DNA of 64,000 bases. It comes from SIG588 sp045654545 (GTDB taxonomy: Bacteria; Bacillota; Clostridia; Oscillospirales; Acutalibacteraceae). The translations under genes and the position numbers were made by a program. A model generated the notes under the pieces. That model saw only the letters and a list, made by a program, of their open reading frames with translations, was not told the origin of the DNA and made no database searches. The stretch covers positions 15,491-79,490 of the forward strand of contig JAZONO010000076.1 in assembly GCA_045654545.1 (NCBI GenBank), read 5' to 3'. The stretch's first letter is position 1. Every line of letters starts with the position of its first letter. Positions 25,207-33,559 of this stretch are shown in pieces.

Positions 25207-26649
25207 TTACGGAATCAAATCGTCAATAAATGCCATCAAGTTGCCGGAACGCGTGGCGGACATATTGTTGATAAAGATTACGTCGTCAATCTCGTTTTCA
25301 AGAACAAAATTGCAGAAATCGCCGTTGTAATAGCGGTAGTCCACTACGTAGACCGTTTCGTAATGCGATACCAAGAAGGGGACAAACGCATTGCCGAACG
25401 ATTCTTTCACCACCACGCAGGAACTGCCGTCCGACAAGGAGGTGTTTTTGATCACGCTGAACGGGTTGTCACCGCCGATGAAGGCAGAGTACAAACTGCT
25501 CTTTTTCCAACCCGACACATCTTTCACCACCGGCCAGTTGGTAGTGTTCCCACTGCGGTCGGTAAATTTCATGGTGGTGGGATATAACGGGAAATAGGCA
25601 CGCAAAGTGTCGGGGTTGTTGCCGAGTGCCGGGGAATTGCCCGTCTTGCTGTACAGCGAGCCGAGATACCCTTCATAGTCACGGGAAGGGTAATCGGACA
25701 AGGCAGGCACAGCCGTGCCTTTCACCGCGCCGAACGCCGCATAGGCGTAATACGCACCCGTTGCCGTCCAGTGGTGATCCGTGCGGAAATAGAGATATTC
25801 ATCGCGGTGTTCGCGTAGGATGGAATAGGCATCCACCACGTTGACGGAAGGATCCAACGAGCCGTAGATGTAATCGATGGCTCTCTTTTGATCGGCGGAG
25901 TGAATGTCCGCGCGTAAGTCGTCGTCCATCACGATATCCACCGCCAACGGAATCAGAATATCGTACACGTTGGCTTTGCCTTCAAATTTGGCGGCGGCAC
26001 GGTTGATCGCTTTGATGTAGGTGTTGGCCGCCCGTTCGCTGAATCCATATACCCCATACCCGCCATTATTCGCCACCAGAATACCGCCCAACGTTTGCGT
26101 GCCTGCAATTGAAGGAGGCGGCGTGTCGGGAACGGTGGTGGTCGTGGTGGTCGGTGCGGTCACACTCCCCGTTGTGGTAGTCGTTGTCGTTGCGGTCGTG
26201 CTGACCGTGGTTTGATATGGTGCCAGTGTGGCGAGTGTTGTTGTTCCCGTGGGGGTGGTCGTCACACGCGTGGGCGCATTGGGAATGGCATCGTCGTCAA
26301 ATTGTGCACCGCCATCGGTATAGATCATGTTTTTGCGAATGCCGTACAGCGATTGGATCTTACCGTTGATCTGCACCATTTCCTCACGGTAGGGGAAGGT
26401 GTCCGAAAACCAGGTGTCGATGTCGGCAAAATAATCGCCGCTGAGCAACGCCTTCACCGAAAATGTGGGGAACGCGGCCAGTGTGCGCTTTTCACTTTCG
26501 GAATAGGTCGGGCGCAAAAACAAAAGGAACGAAACGACCGCAATTGCAAACAAGACAACGAAAAAGAGAACGATTTGAGGCAGAAAATACAAAGGCTTGT
26601 ATCGCTTTTTTTGTGTTTCACACGAGGATTGTGCGTGTTTGGCTTTCAA
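25207..26649 (-). CDS. DHHW-motif exported protein (AlgJ/AlgX-like O-acetylation partner)
   Basis: A 480-residue protein with one N-terminal membrane helix (IVLFFVVLFAIAVVSFLLFL) and an outer catalytic-like domain. A long Thr-rich segment lies near residues 120-170 (many TTTT runs), followed by an SGNH-like domain with LYFRTDHHWTATGAYYAY, the DHHW signature. A C-terminal VVKESFGNAFVPFL segment holds the usual Ser. These proteins work with MBOAT acyltransferases to O-acetylate extracellular polysaccharide. It directly follows the MBOAT gene (19-base gap), which supports that role. Start TTG with AAGGAGG. Confidence 0.88.
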   Translation of the reverse strand: MKAKHAQSSCETQKKRYKPLYFLPQIVLFFVVLFAIAVVSFLLFLRPTYSESEKRTLAAFPTFSVKALLSGDYFADIDTWFSDTFPYREEMVQINGKIQSLYGIRKNMIYTDGGAQFDDDAIPNAPTRVTTTPTGTTTLATLAPYQTTVSTTATTTTTTTGSVTAPTTTTTTVPDTPPPSIAGTQTLGGILVANNGGYGVYGFSERAANTYIKAINRAAAKFEGKANVYDILIPLAVDIVMDDDLRADIHSADQKRAIDYIYGSLDPSVNVVDAYSILREHRDEYLYFRTDHHWTATGAYYAYAAFGAVKGTAVPALSDYPSRDYEGYLGSLYSKTGNSPALGNNPDTLRAYFPLYPTTMKFTDRSGNTTNWPVVKDVSGWKKSSLYSAFIGGDNPFSVIKNTSLSDGSSCVVVKESFGNAFVPFLVSHYETVYVVDYRYYNGDFCNFVLENEIDDVIFINNMSATRSGNLMAFIDDLIP

Positions 26650-26668
26650 AGGTCACGTCCTCCTTTCG

Positions 26669-28138
26669 TCAGAATTGGAAATACAAGAACGGGTTGTAAC
26701 TGTCACCCACCAACGCAAAGGTGGAGAGCAACAACAGCAATACGGGTGCCGCGACCGTGACAATACCCAGCACAAAACGGGCACCGCCGTGTTCGGGGGC
26801 ACGGCGCTTCAAAGCCGCGTTTGCAGCATGCACAAGCGGTGTGACCGCGATCAGCGCAATCGGTAGGAAAAAGGCATAGTTCAACCACGTGGTGTTCGCT
26901 TCAAACGAGGTGAGCGGATTGCCGTTTTGCCCAAACAGACCGCACACCGTCAGCCACACGAGCGACAGATCGCGGAAACGGAACAGGATCCAGCCGAAGA
27001 ACACCACGACAATGGAATAAAGCCACGAAAACAGAGAGGGCAGACGGTCGAGCAACCGTTTCAAGAACAGTTTTTCCAGCATCAGGAACACGAAGTAGTA
27101 CAGTCCCCATAAAACGAAGTTCCAACTGGCACCGTGCCACAGACCCGTCAATGCCCACACCACCAGCAGGTTGCGCACGGTGCGGAGCATGCCTTTTCGA
27201 CTGCCGCCCAGCGGAATGTACACGTAGTCGCGGAAGAAGGTGCCCAGCGACATGTGCCACCGCCGCCAGAATTCGGTGACAGAGCGCGAGGTGTAAGGAT
27301 AGTCAAAGTTTTCAAGATAATGGAATCCAATCATGCGCCCCATGCCGATCGCCATATCGGAATAGGCCGAGAAGTCCAAATAGATCTGCAACATATAGGC
27401 AAGTGCGCCGAGCCACAACAGCGACACGGGTTGCGTGGCAATGGTGGAGGCGGCCATCGCGATCTCGGTGGCGGTGGCAGACAATCCGTCGGCAGGAAGA
27501 TACGTGTCCGCGATCACGGCGCAGACGTTGGCGAGCAACACCTTTTTGCCGAGCCCCACCGTGAACCGCGTAATGCCTTCGCTCACGTCGTGGGGGGATA
27601 CACGGCGGTACAACAATTCTTCCGATACTTGGCTGTATCGCACGATCGGACCGGCAATGCACTGATGGAACAAACTGACATACAACAGCAGGCGGAAGAA
27701 ACTGCGCTGTGCCGGCACGTCACCGCGGTAGACATCGACCACATAGGACAAAAGTTGGAAGGTATAAAACGAAATGCCGATGGGCAGAAGAATCTGCGGC
27801 ACGACGGAGGGGAAACCGGTGAGATTATGTAGGTTGATGAGGGTGAACGTGCCGTACTTAAACACGCCGAGCAAACCCAGATCCACCACGCAGGCGAGAA
27901 TCAGCCAGAGTTTGCAACGGCGGTAACCGCTGTGTCGCTCAATCAACCGTGCAAACAGCCAATCGAAGAAGGTCATTGCCAACAGTAACAAGACATAGAC
28001 CGGTTCACCCCATGCATAAAACAGCAAGGAGAAAATCAGCAATACCGTATTTTTTAACCGTATACCGGGTGCCACCGTGTAAAACAGCATGCACAACGGG
28101 AAAAACGCAAACAAAAAGAGCAAATTCGAAAAGACCAA
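26669..28138 (-). CDS. MBOAT family membrane O-acyltransferase (AlgI-like)
   Basis: A 489-residue, about eleven-helix membrane enzyme that passes an acetyl group from the cytoplasm across the membrane. Family marks are LLPIGISFYTFQLLSYVVDVYRG, YLDFSAYSDMAIGMGRMIGF, EFWRRWHMSLGTFFRDYVYIPLGGSRKG and the catalytic histidine in LTGLWHGASWNFVLWG. The TTG start at MVFSNLLFLF is chosen because AGGTGG precedes it and most family members begin this way; an upstream TTG would add ten residues. Together with the DHHW gene it forms a polysaccharide O-acetylation pair, but no glycosyltransferases are adjacent. Confidence 0.92.
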   Translation of the reverse strand: MVFSNLLFLFAFFPLCMLFYTVAPGIRLKNTVLLIFSLLFYAWGEPVYVLLLLAMTFFDWLFARLIERHSGYRRCKLWLILACVVDLGLLGVFKYGTFTLINLHNLTGFPSVVPQILLPIGISFYTFQLLSYVVDVYRGDVPAQRSFFRLLLYVSLFHQCIAGPIVRYSQVSEELLYRRVSPHDVSEGITRFTVGLGKKVLLANVCAVIADTYLPADGLSATATEIAMAASTIATQPVSLLWLGALAYMLQIYLDFSAYSDMAIGMGRMIGFHYLENFDYPYTSRSVTEFWRRWHMSLGTFFRDYVYIPLGGSRKGMLRTVRNLLVVWALTGLWHGASWNFVLWGLYYFVFLMLEKLFLKRLLDRLPSLFSWLYSIVVVFFGWILFRFRDLSLVWLTVCGLFGQNGNPLTSFEANTTWLNYAFFLPIALIAVTPLVHAANAALKRRAPEHGGARFVLGIVTVAAPVLLLLLSTFALVGDSYNPFLYFQF

Positions 28139-28247
28139 CGCGTCCACCTCGTATATATAAAATACCAATTATACATATTACCCTATTTTTCGACAAGTTG
28201 CAACCCCAAAACACGAATTTTCGTAAATTTCCAATTTGGTGTTTTAC

Positions 28248-28277
28248 TTGACACCCGTACACGGTTTTTGGTACAAT
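28248..28277 (+). promoter_or_regulatory. Promoter of the HAD-citrate synthase unit
   Basis: Perfect TTGACA, 18-base spacer, TACAAT, 27 bases before the HAD start. Confidence 0.7.
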
Positions 28278-28303
28278 ATAGAAAACCAAAAAAGGAAATG
28301 AAT

Positions 28304-28933
28304 ATGAAACAAGTGAATGTGTTCGATCTGGATGGCACGCTGTTGGATTCCACCGATGTGTGGTATGCGATCGATATAGAGTTTTTGGGAAAACGCGGAC
28401 TTGCCATGACACAGGATTACGGCGAAGCCGTGTCGGTGATGCATCTGCAACAAGCCGCCGTGTATACCATTGAGCGGTTTTCTCTGAATGAGACGGTGGA
28501 TGCCGTGGCGGCGGAATGGGAAGAGATGGCGTATGATTTTTATGCCACGCGTGTCGAGGCAAAAGTCGGCGCACGCGCGTTTCTCACCCAACTGCGTGAA
28601 CGTGGTGAACGTGTGGTGCTGGCAACGGCATTGTCACGCAAGTTGGCAGAAGCGGCGTTGACACGGTTAGGTTTGTCTGACCTGTTTGAAACGGTGATCT
28701 ACGCCGATGAGATTGGTCTTTCAAAAACCTCGGCGGATTTCTACATGGCGGTCGCCGCATTGTTGGGAGTATCCACCGCCGCATGCGTGATGTTTGAGGA
28801 TACGCTGGGCGGTGTGCGCTCTGCCAAAGAGGCAGGGATGTACACCATTGCTATTGAAGATCACGGCTCACGTGCCGTGCGCGACGAGATTCGTGCCATT
28901 GCGGACGAATATTGGACAACTTATAAAATCTGA
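28304..28933 (+). CDS. HAD-superfamily hydrolase (phosphatase-like)
   Basis: A 209-residue HAD phosphohydrolase of the beta-phosphoglucomutase/phosphoglycolate phosphatase-like group. Motif I is DLDGTLLDS (nucleophile and acid/base Asp), motif II is LATALS, motif III is the Lys in GLSKTSADFY and motif IV is FEDTLGGVRSAKEAG. A helical cap lies between motifs I and II. The substrate is unknown. The second ATG (MKQVNVFDLDG) is taken as start because AAGGA is at the right distance; an ATG six bases earlier is possible. Citrate synthase follows after 16 bases. Confidence 0.88.
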   Translation: MKQVNVFDLDGTLLDSTDVWYAIDIEFLGKRGLAMTQDYGEAVSVMHLQQAAVYTIERFSLNETVDAVAAEWEEMAYDFYATRVEAKVGARAFLTQLRERGERVVLATALSRKLAEAALTRLGLSDLFETVIYADEIGLSKTSADFYMAVAALLGVSTAACVMFEDTLGGVRSAKEAGMYTIAIEDHGSRAVRDEIRAIADEYWTTYKI

Positions 28934-28949
28934 AAAACGGAGAATACGG

Positions 28950-30317
28950 ATGAAAAAACGAGACTATTCCAAAATCACGCCGGAGATTCAGGCATTGGCG
29001 GATAAATGTGTAACCAACGGGAAAATTTCGCCCGAATTGCACGTGAAATATGCGGTCAACCGCGGTTTGCGCGACGTAAACGGCAAAGGCGTGCTCACGG
29101 GTTTGACCGAGATTTCCGAGATCGAATCCAAAAAGACGGAGGATGGGGAAGAGGTTCCCTGCGAAGGCAAACTGTTCTATCGCGGTTATGCCATTGAAGA
29201 TCTGGTGAACGGATTTGTGAATGATGGTCGTTTCGGCTTTGAAGAGATCACCTATCTTATTCTGTTCGGGGAATTGCCGAGCGACCAGGAATATGCGGAT
29301 TTCCGTGCTCTCTTGGCGGATTACCGTTCGTTACCCAATTCCTTTGTGCGCGACTTCATTATGAAGGCGCCCAGCACGGATATGATGAATTCCCTCGCGC
29401 GCAGTGTGCTGGCCTTGTATGCATACGACAACAATCCCGACGACGTGTCGGTGGCAAACGTGTTGCGCCAATGCTTGCAGTTGATCGCGATGTTCCCGTT
29501 GCTTGCGGTATACGGCTATCAGGCATACGACTATTATCGCCGTGAGCGCAAAAGCTTTTTCATCCATGAACCGCGCCCGGAACTGTCCACGGCAGAGAAC
29601 ATTTTGCATATGTTGCGACTGGACAGCAAGTATACACCGTTGGAAGCGCAGATTTTGGATATGGCATTGGTGCTTCATGCCGAGCACGGCGGCGGCAACA
29701 ACTCCACCTTCACCACCCACGTGGTGTCCTCGTCGGGTACCGACACCTATTCGGCGGTGGCGGCCTCGCTCGGTTCGTTGAAAGGACCGAAGCACGGCGG
29801 TGCGAACATCAAGGTGTGCGCTATGTTCAAAGACATCAAGAAGAACGTGCACGACTGGAAAAACCGCGACGAAATTAAGGATTACCTGCGCCGTATCCTC
29901 CGCAAAGAGGCGTTCGATAAGAGCGGTCTGATTTACGGTATGGGTCACGCGGTGTATTCGCTGTCCGATCCGCGTGCGTGCATTTTGAAGAGTTACGTGG
30001 AACGCTTGGCACAGGAAAAGCATTTGATGAAGGAATACGCTTTGTATGCGGCAGTGGAAGAACTGGCACCCGAAGTGATTGCCGAAGAACGCCGCATTTA
30101 CAAAGGTGTCAGCGCCAACGTGGATTTTTACAGCGGATTTGTGTACGATATGCTGGGGTTGCCGCCCGAACTGTACACGCCGTTGTTTGCTACTGCGCGT
30201 ATCACGGGATGGAGTGCCCACCGCTTGGAAGAACTCACCAACGCAGGCAAAATCATTCGACCTGCGTACAAAGCCGTACAGCCGCGCCGTGAATACAGCG
30301 CTATGGACAAACGGTGA
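28950..30317 (+). CDS. gltA: Citrate synthase
   Basis: A 455-residue type I-like citrate synthase condensing oxaloacetate and acetyl-CoA. Active-site histidines lie in LHAEHGGGNNSTFTTHV and in YGMGHAVYSLSDPRA, with VSSSGTDTYSAVAASLGSLKGPKHGGANIK between them. The C-terminal Asp is in NVDFYSGFVYDMLGLP. The N-terminal 55 residues (KITPEIQALADKCVTNGKISPEL) are an extension common in clostridial citrate synthases. ATG with ACGGAG. Aconitase is encoded about 6 kb further on. Isocitrate dehydrogenase is not in the window, so the local genes cover only the first steps to 2-oxoglutarate. Confidence 0.95.
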   Translation: MKKRDYSKITPEIQALADKCVTNGKISPELHVKYAVNRGLRDVNGKGVLTGLTEISEIESKKTEDGEEVPCEGKLFYRGYAIEDLVNGFVNDGRFGFEEITYLILFGELPSDQEYADFRALLADYRSLPNSFVRDFIMKAPSTDMMNSLARSVLALYAYDNNPDDVSVANVLRQCLQLIAMFPLLAVYGYQAYDYYRRERKSFFIHEPRPELSTAENILHMLRLDSKYTPLEAQILDMALVLHAEHGGGNNSTFTTHVVSSSGTDTYSAVAASLGSLKGPKHGGANIKVCAMFKDIKKNVHDWKNRDEIKDYLRRILRKEAFDKSGLIYGMGHAVYSLSDPRACILKSYVERLAQEKHLMKEYALYAAVEELAPEVIAEERRIYKGVSANVDFYSGFVYDMLGLPPELYTPLFATARITGWSAHRLEELTNAGKIIRPAYKAVQPRREYSAMDKR

Positions 30318-30347
30318 AAAAAGTTCGATAAAAATTGAAAAAAGATA

Positions 30348-30376
30348 TTGACAAAACGCTCTTACCTCGTTATAAT
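30348..30376 (+). promoter_or_regulatory. Promoter of the tRNA-Asp/tRNA-Thr unit
   Basis: Perfect TTGACA, 17-base spacer, perfect TATAAT, 29 bases before tRNA-Asp. Confidence 0.85.
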
Positions 30377-30405
30377 GTTAAACGTTGCAGCTGAGCAACA
30401 AACGC

Positions 30406-30482
30406 GGCCCGGTAGTTCAGCTGGTTAGAACGCTAGCCTGTCACGCTAGAGGTCGACGGTTCGAGCCCGTTCCGGGTCGCCA
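30406..30482 (+). tRNA. tRNA-Asp (anticodon GTC)
   Basis: The acceptor GGCCCGG pairs with CCGGGTC (one G-U). The anticodon loop CTGTCAC in stem CTAGC/GCTAG gives GTC. The T arm ACGGG-TTCGAGC-CCGTT region is present, with encoded CCA. Confidence 0.95.
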
Positions 30483-30485
30483 CAT

Positions 30486-30560
<75 letters not shown>

Positions 30561-30561
<1 letters not shown>

Positions 30562-30595
30562 AAAAACACTCGTTCAAAAGAACGAGTGTTTTTTT
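30561..30595 (+). terminator. Terminator of the tRNA pair
   Basis: Stem AAAAAACACTCGTTC / GAACGAGTGTTTTTT with a four-base loop. Confidence 0.9.
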
Positions 30596-30597
30596 AT

Positions 30598-30766
30598 CCA
30601 AGCCGACAGGCTTGGTATATCATCAGCCCAAAGGGCTGTATATCATCGCCGAAGGCGTATATCATCACACCGAAGGTGTGTATTTTTGTCGGCTTGATGA
30701 TATACAAGACTCCGTCTTAATAATATGAAATTCCTGCGGAATTGATGATATACAATGCTTCGTATT
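30598..30766. repeat. Array of small hairpins separated by TATATCATC / GATGATATA units
   Basis: No gene. Seven short perfect or near-perfect hairpins in a row: CCAAGCC/GGCTTGG, CAGCCC/GGGCTG, CGCC/GGCG, CACACC/GGTGTG, AAGAC/GTCTT, AATTCC/GGAATT, AATGC/GTATT. The first four are joined by TATATCATC at 30616, 30639 and 30658. The later ones are preceded by GATGATATAC at 30696 and 30744, the reverse complement of the first joiner. AAGCCGACA (30600-30608) pairs with TGTCGGCTT (30687-30695), enclosing three hairpins. The whole can fold into a branched structure. Its right end overlaps the -35 box of the next promoter. Confidence 0.85.
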
Positions 30767-30793
30767 GATTTTTCACCATCGGTATGCTATAAT
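30765..30793 (+). promoter_or_regulatory. Promoter of the threonine/serine exporter pair
   Basis: TTGATT (-35), 17-base spacer, perfect TATAAT (-10), 20 bases before the first exporter gene. The -35 box touches the hairpin array. Confidence 0.65.
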
Positions 30794-30813
30794 ACGCCCA
30801 AGGCGGTGATGAT

Positions 30814-31566
30814 ATGAGAAAACTATTATCTTGTGCGATGGATATCGGGGAGCAAATGCTCATTTCCGGTGCTGAAGTTCACAGAGTTGAAGAAAGTATT
30901 AGTCGCATTTGTCATGCTTTGGGGGCAGAACGGGTTGATGTCTTTATTATAACCAGCAGCATGGTTGTTACAATTCAAGCGGGTGATGGAGAAACATATA
31001 CTCAGACCAGAAGAGTAGAAGCGAGTAATATTAATCTTGAACGCTTACATCATTTAAACCAACTGTCACGAGATATTTGTGAAAATTCTCTTTCGGAGCA
31101 AGAAATAAGAGAGAAATTTAATGCTGCTGTCAATTGCAAAAAATATCCGTTATGGTTAGAATTTGTTTCGTATGCGATGATTGCAGGAGTATTTACTCTG
31201 TTTTTTGGTGGCGGTATTGTAGAAACGATCGTTTCTTTGATTATCGGAATGATTGTTAGAACCAGTATGTTCTTTTGTGAGAAGATAATTTCCAACAAAA
31301 TCTTTGTTAAGTTTTTTTCGACAATAATCATCACACTTTTATCATTTATAACACTAAAATTTGGCTTAATATCGAATGTTGATAAAATAATCATAGGTAA
31401 TATAATGACGCTTATTCCCGGCATAGGGTTAACGAATGCCTTGCGCGATTTATTTGCAGGTGATAGTATAGCAGGACTTTTGCGATCCATTGAGGCTGTC
31501 CTGGCTGCTCTTGCAATTGCGGCAGGCTATTTCTTGGTTGTTATTTTAGGGGGATTTGTTCTATGA
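30814..31566 (+). CDS. Threonine/serine exporter, ThrE N-terminal-domain subunit
   Basis: A 250-residue protein. The cytosolic N-terminal part has the ThrE signature (GEQMLISGAEVHRVEESISRICHALGAERVDVFIITSSM). It is followed by about five hydrophobic helices ending NIMTLIPGIGLTNALRDLFAGDSIAGLLRSIEAVLAA, which matches PF06738 proteins. It exports Thr or Ser together with the next, smaller subunit. Codon use is clearly A/T-rich at third positions, unlike the genes to its left, which suggests recent acquisition. ATG with GGCGGTG. Confidence 0.9.
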   Translation: MRKLLSCAMDIGEQMLISGAEVHRVEESISRICHALGAERVDVFIITSSMVVTIQAGDGETYTQTRRVEASNINLERLHHLNQLSRDICENSLSEQEIREKFNAAVNCKKYPLWLEFVSYAMIAGVFTLFFGGGIVETIVSLIIGMIVRTSMFFCEKIISNKIFVKFFSTIIITLLSFITLKFGLISNVDKIIIGNIMTLIPGIGLTNALRDLFAGDSIAGLLRSIEAVLAALAIAAGYFLVVILGGFVL

Positions 31567-32018
31567 CGGGGGTAGAGATTATTCAAATTTTTATGGGCTC
31601 TCTGGGGTCGATGGGGTTTGGTATACTTTTTAACGTGCGTGGAATAAAACTTTTGATATCTTCTGTTGGCGGACTGCTGTCTTGGCTGCTGTTTGTTCTT
31701 TTTAGCAAATGTATAGCCGATGAGTCTGTAAATTACTTTGTGATTGCGTTGATCGTTTCCTTGTTTGCCGAAATGATGGCAAGAGTGTTTAAAACACCTG
31801 CTTCAACGTTTATTACTACGTCATTGATACCGTTAATTCCGGGCGGTTCGCTTTATTATACTATGGTGTATGCATTTCAACAGAGCTTTGAAGTTTTTTC
31901 ACAAAAAGGGATTTATACGTTAAAGTTGGCGGCGGCCCTGGCATTGGGAGTTATTATATCTAACGCCCTAATGCGTATACTAAATAAAAACAAGATTTTT
32001 ATAAAACTAAAACATTAA
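31563..32018 (+). CDS. Threonine/serine exporter, small ThrE_2-type subunit
   Basis: A 151-residue, four-to-five-helix membrane protein corresponding to the C-terminal half of single-chain ThrE (ThrE_2/DUF3815). Marks are MGFGILFNVRG near the start and FVIALIVSLFAEMMARVFKTPASTFITTSLIPLIPGGSLYYTM in the middle, the LIPLIPGG phrase being typical. The ATG overlaps the stop of the larger subunit (ATGA), so the two are made together. It shares the A/T-rich codon use of its partner. Confidence 0.9.
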   Translation: MTGVEIIQIFMGSLGSMGFGILFNVRGIKLLISSVGGLLSWLLFVLFSKCIADESVNYFVIALIVSLFAEMMARVFKTPASTFITTSLIPLIPGGSLYYTMVYAFQQSFEVFSQKGIYTLKLAAALALGVIISNALMRILNKNKIFIKLKH

Positions 32019-32057
32019 GATAATTAGGTTTGGATCGGTTCATTTTCGGCGCGAGAT

Positions 32058-32093
32058 AAAAAAAGAACGAAGCCTTCGCTTCGTTCTTTTTTT
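32058..32093. terminator. Bidirectional terminator
   Basis: Stem AAAGAACGAAG / CTTCGTTCTTT flanked by A- and T-runs, between the exporter pair and the converging oxidoreductase gene. Confidence 0.9.
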
Positions 32094-32117
32094 GTCCAAT
32101 CCGCAACGAGTTGCCGG

Positions 32118-33437
32118 TTATACATTTTGGGCATCAAACGAGTCGTAAATGCCGACGGTGTCATCCACAATCACTTCGTCCAAGCAATACTTGCTGTGGG
32201 GAACAGGCTCTCTGTTCTGCCATTTGCCGTTCGTGAAATCGGGAACTTCCACCGGCGCACCGCCCTGTTTGATAGACATATCAGAAAGAAGTCCGATTGA
32301 AATCCAAGCGGCGGTATCATAGGTGTCGATCGGTGTGTTGACACCGTTTTTAACAGCATCAATAAACGCACGGAAGATCGTCCAGTCAACACCGTCAGCG
32401 TGCAGACCGAAAGCCGGGTTGATTTTTGCGTTTTGCGGTTCTTTTTCCTGAACTTCTACTTGCAACGGATGCTCATATTTTTCATAAAATTCTTTCTCGT
32501 TATCGCGAATTTCCTCGGGCATACCGTCCAGATAGGCCACACGGGCGTCCTCAAAATACATACCCTTTGTACCGCGGACAGATAACTGTCTGGAATAGTA
32601 TGGACGGGGAAGGGTCGTGTCAAGGGTCATAAGAATGGTTTCGCCACCTGCACAGGTAATCACGGTGTTAACGATATCCCCTTGCTTATAGTCGATGTTA
32701 GCATACTTATTATCTTCACCGAAGTGGTCTTTAGCATACTGCTTTAAGCCACGGCTCTTCGATGCAAAGGAACTCAAGGTGAGCATACGATTGCCGCGGT
32801 TAATGCCGATGCACTTCGCAATCGGGCCAAGTTCGTGAGTCGGATAGTTTTCACAGTTCTCGTCAATGTAGTGCTGCAGTCTGTAGTGGGTAACCTCGTC
32901 CTTCTTTTCCGGTCCGACCATTTCCAAGAACAATTCGCAGTCGTTGAGGTAATGGCAATATCCACCCGAACAGTGAACAATTTCACCAAAAAGACCTTTT
33001 TTCACCATGTTAAGAGCCAGAAGCTCTCTTCTTCCGTAGCAGACGTTTTCCAACAGCATGCACGGAACACCGGTCTCTTCATAAATTTGAACCAATTCAA
33101 AGCAATCGTCCAAGCTTTCCACACAGCCAACTTCAATAGCAGTGTACTTACCTGCTCTCATAAACTCCTTGGTCAACTGAATTCTGCCTTTCCACCAGGT
33201 GAACAGGAAAACGGCATCGATTTCAGGATTGTTTACAATGTCGCGGTAGTCGGTGGTGCAGATCGGCTCCTTGCGCCCCTTTTCTAACAAATCCTGCTTA
33301 GCTTTTTCAAGGTTTTCGGGGAGAAGGTCGCAAATCATCTCGATTTCAACGTCATTCATGAGAGCAAGAGCTTTTCTGAGCATGCTACTTCCGCGTCTGC
33401 CGAGACCCACAAAGCCGACCTTAATCTTTTCTTTCAT
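32118..33437 (-). CDS. Gfo/Idh/MocA oxidoreductase, GH109-like glycosidase
   Basis: A 439-residue NAD-dependent protein. The Rossmann start is VGFVGLGRRGSSML, and the middle reads LLENVCYGRRELLALNMV, LFGEIVHCSGGYCHYL, ENYPTHELGPIAKCIGINRGNRM. This LENVCYGR...GGYxHxL...YPTHxxGP series is that of GH109 alpha-N-acetylgalactosaminidases, which hydrolyse by transient oxidation with bound NAD. No signal peptide is visible, so it should act in the cytoplasm. It is divergent from an AraC regulator that probably controls it. Codon use is A/T-richer than in the core genes. An ordinary sugar dehydrogenase function remains possible. Confidence 0.8.
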   Translation of the reverse strand: MKEKIKVGFVGLGRRGSSMLRKALALMNDVEIEMICDLLPENLEKAKQDLLEKGRKEPICTTDYRDIVNNPEIDAVFLFTWWKGRIQLTKEFMRAGKYTAIEVGCVESLDDCFELVQIYEETGVPCMLLENVCYGRRELLALNMVKKGLFGEIVHCSGGYCHYLNDCELFLEMVGPEKKDEVTHYRLQHYIDENCENYPTHELGPIAKCIGINRGNRMLTLSSFASKSRGLKQYAKDHFGEDNKYANIDYKQGDIVNTVITCAGGETILMTLDTTLPRPYYSRQLSVRGTKGMYFEDARVAYLDGMPEEIRDNEKEFYEKYEHPLQVEVQEKEPQNAKINPAFGLHADGVDWTIFRAFIDAVKNGVNTPIDTYDTAAWISIGLLSDMSIKQGGAPVEVPDFTNGKWQNREPVPHSKYCLDEVIVDDTVGIYDSFDAQNV

Positions 33438-33450
33438 AAAATATGCCTCC

Positions 33451-33508
33451 TTGACAAAAAAATATTTTGCTGTATACTTATATTAAACCGAGGAAAAACA
33501 TATTTCAA
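33451..33508. promoter_or_regulatory. Overlapping divergent promoters for GH109-like and AraC genes
   Basis: Plus strand: TTGACA at 33451, 16-base spacer, TATACT at 33473. Minus strand: TTGAAA (33508-33503), 17-base spacer, TAATAT (33485-33480). The two promoters overlap, so polymerase binding or an AraC-type activator could couple them. Confidence 0.6.
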
Positions 33509-33559
33509 TGCAATTAAAGACCATCAATGTATGTTTTTAGACCATATAGGAGGTATACT

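Noticed and set aside
30598..30766. Possible CRISPR array because of the repeated TATATCATC units
   Set aside because: Units are 9-10 bases, the intervals are themselves palindromic and differ in length, orientation flips midway, and no cas gene is near.
33527..33559. Upstream ATG as start of the AraC gene
   Set aside because: No ribosome site before it, whereas AGGAGG is six bases before TTG at 33560.
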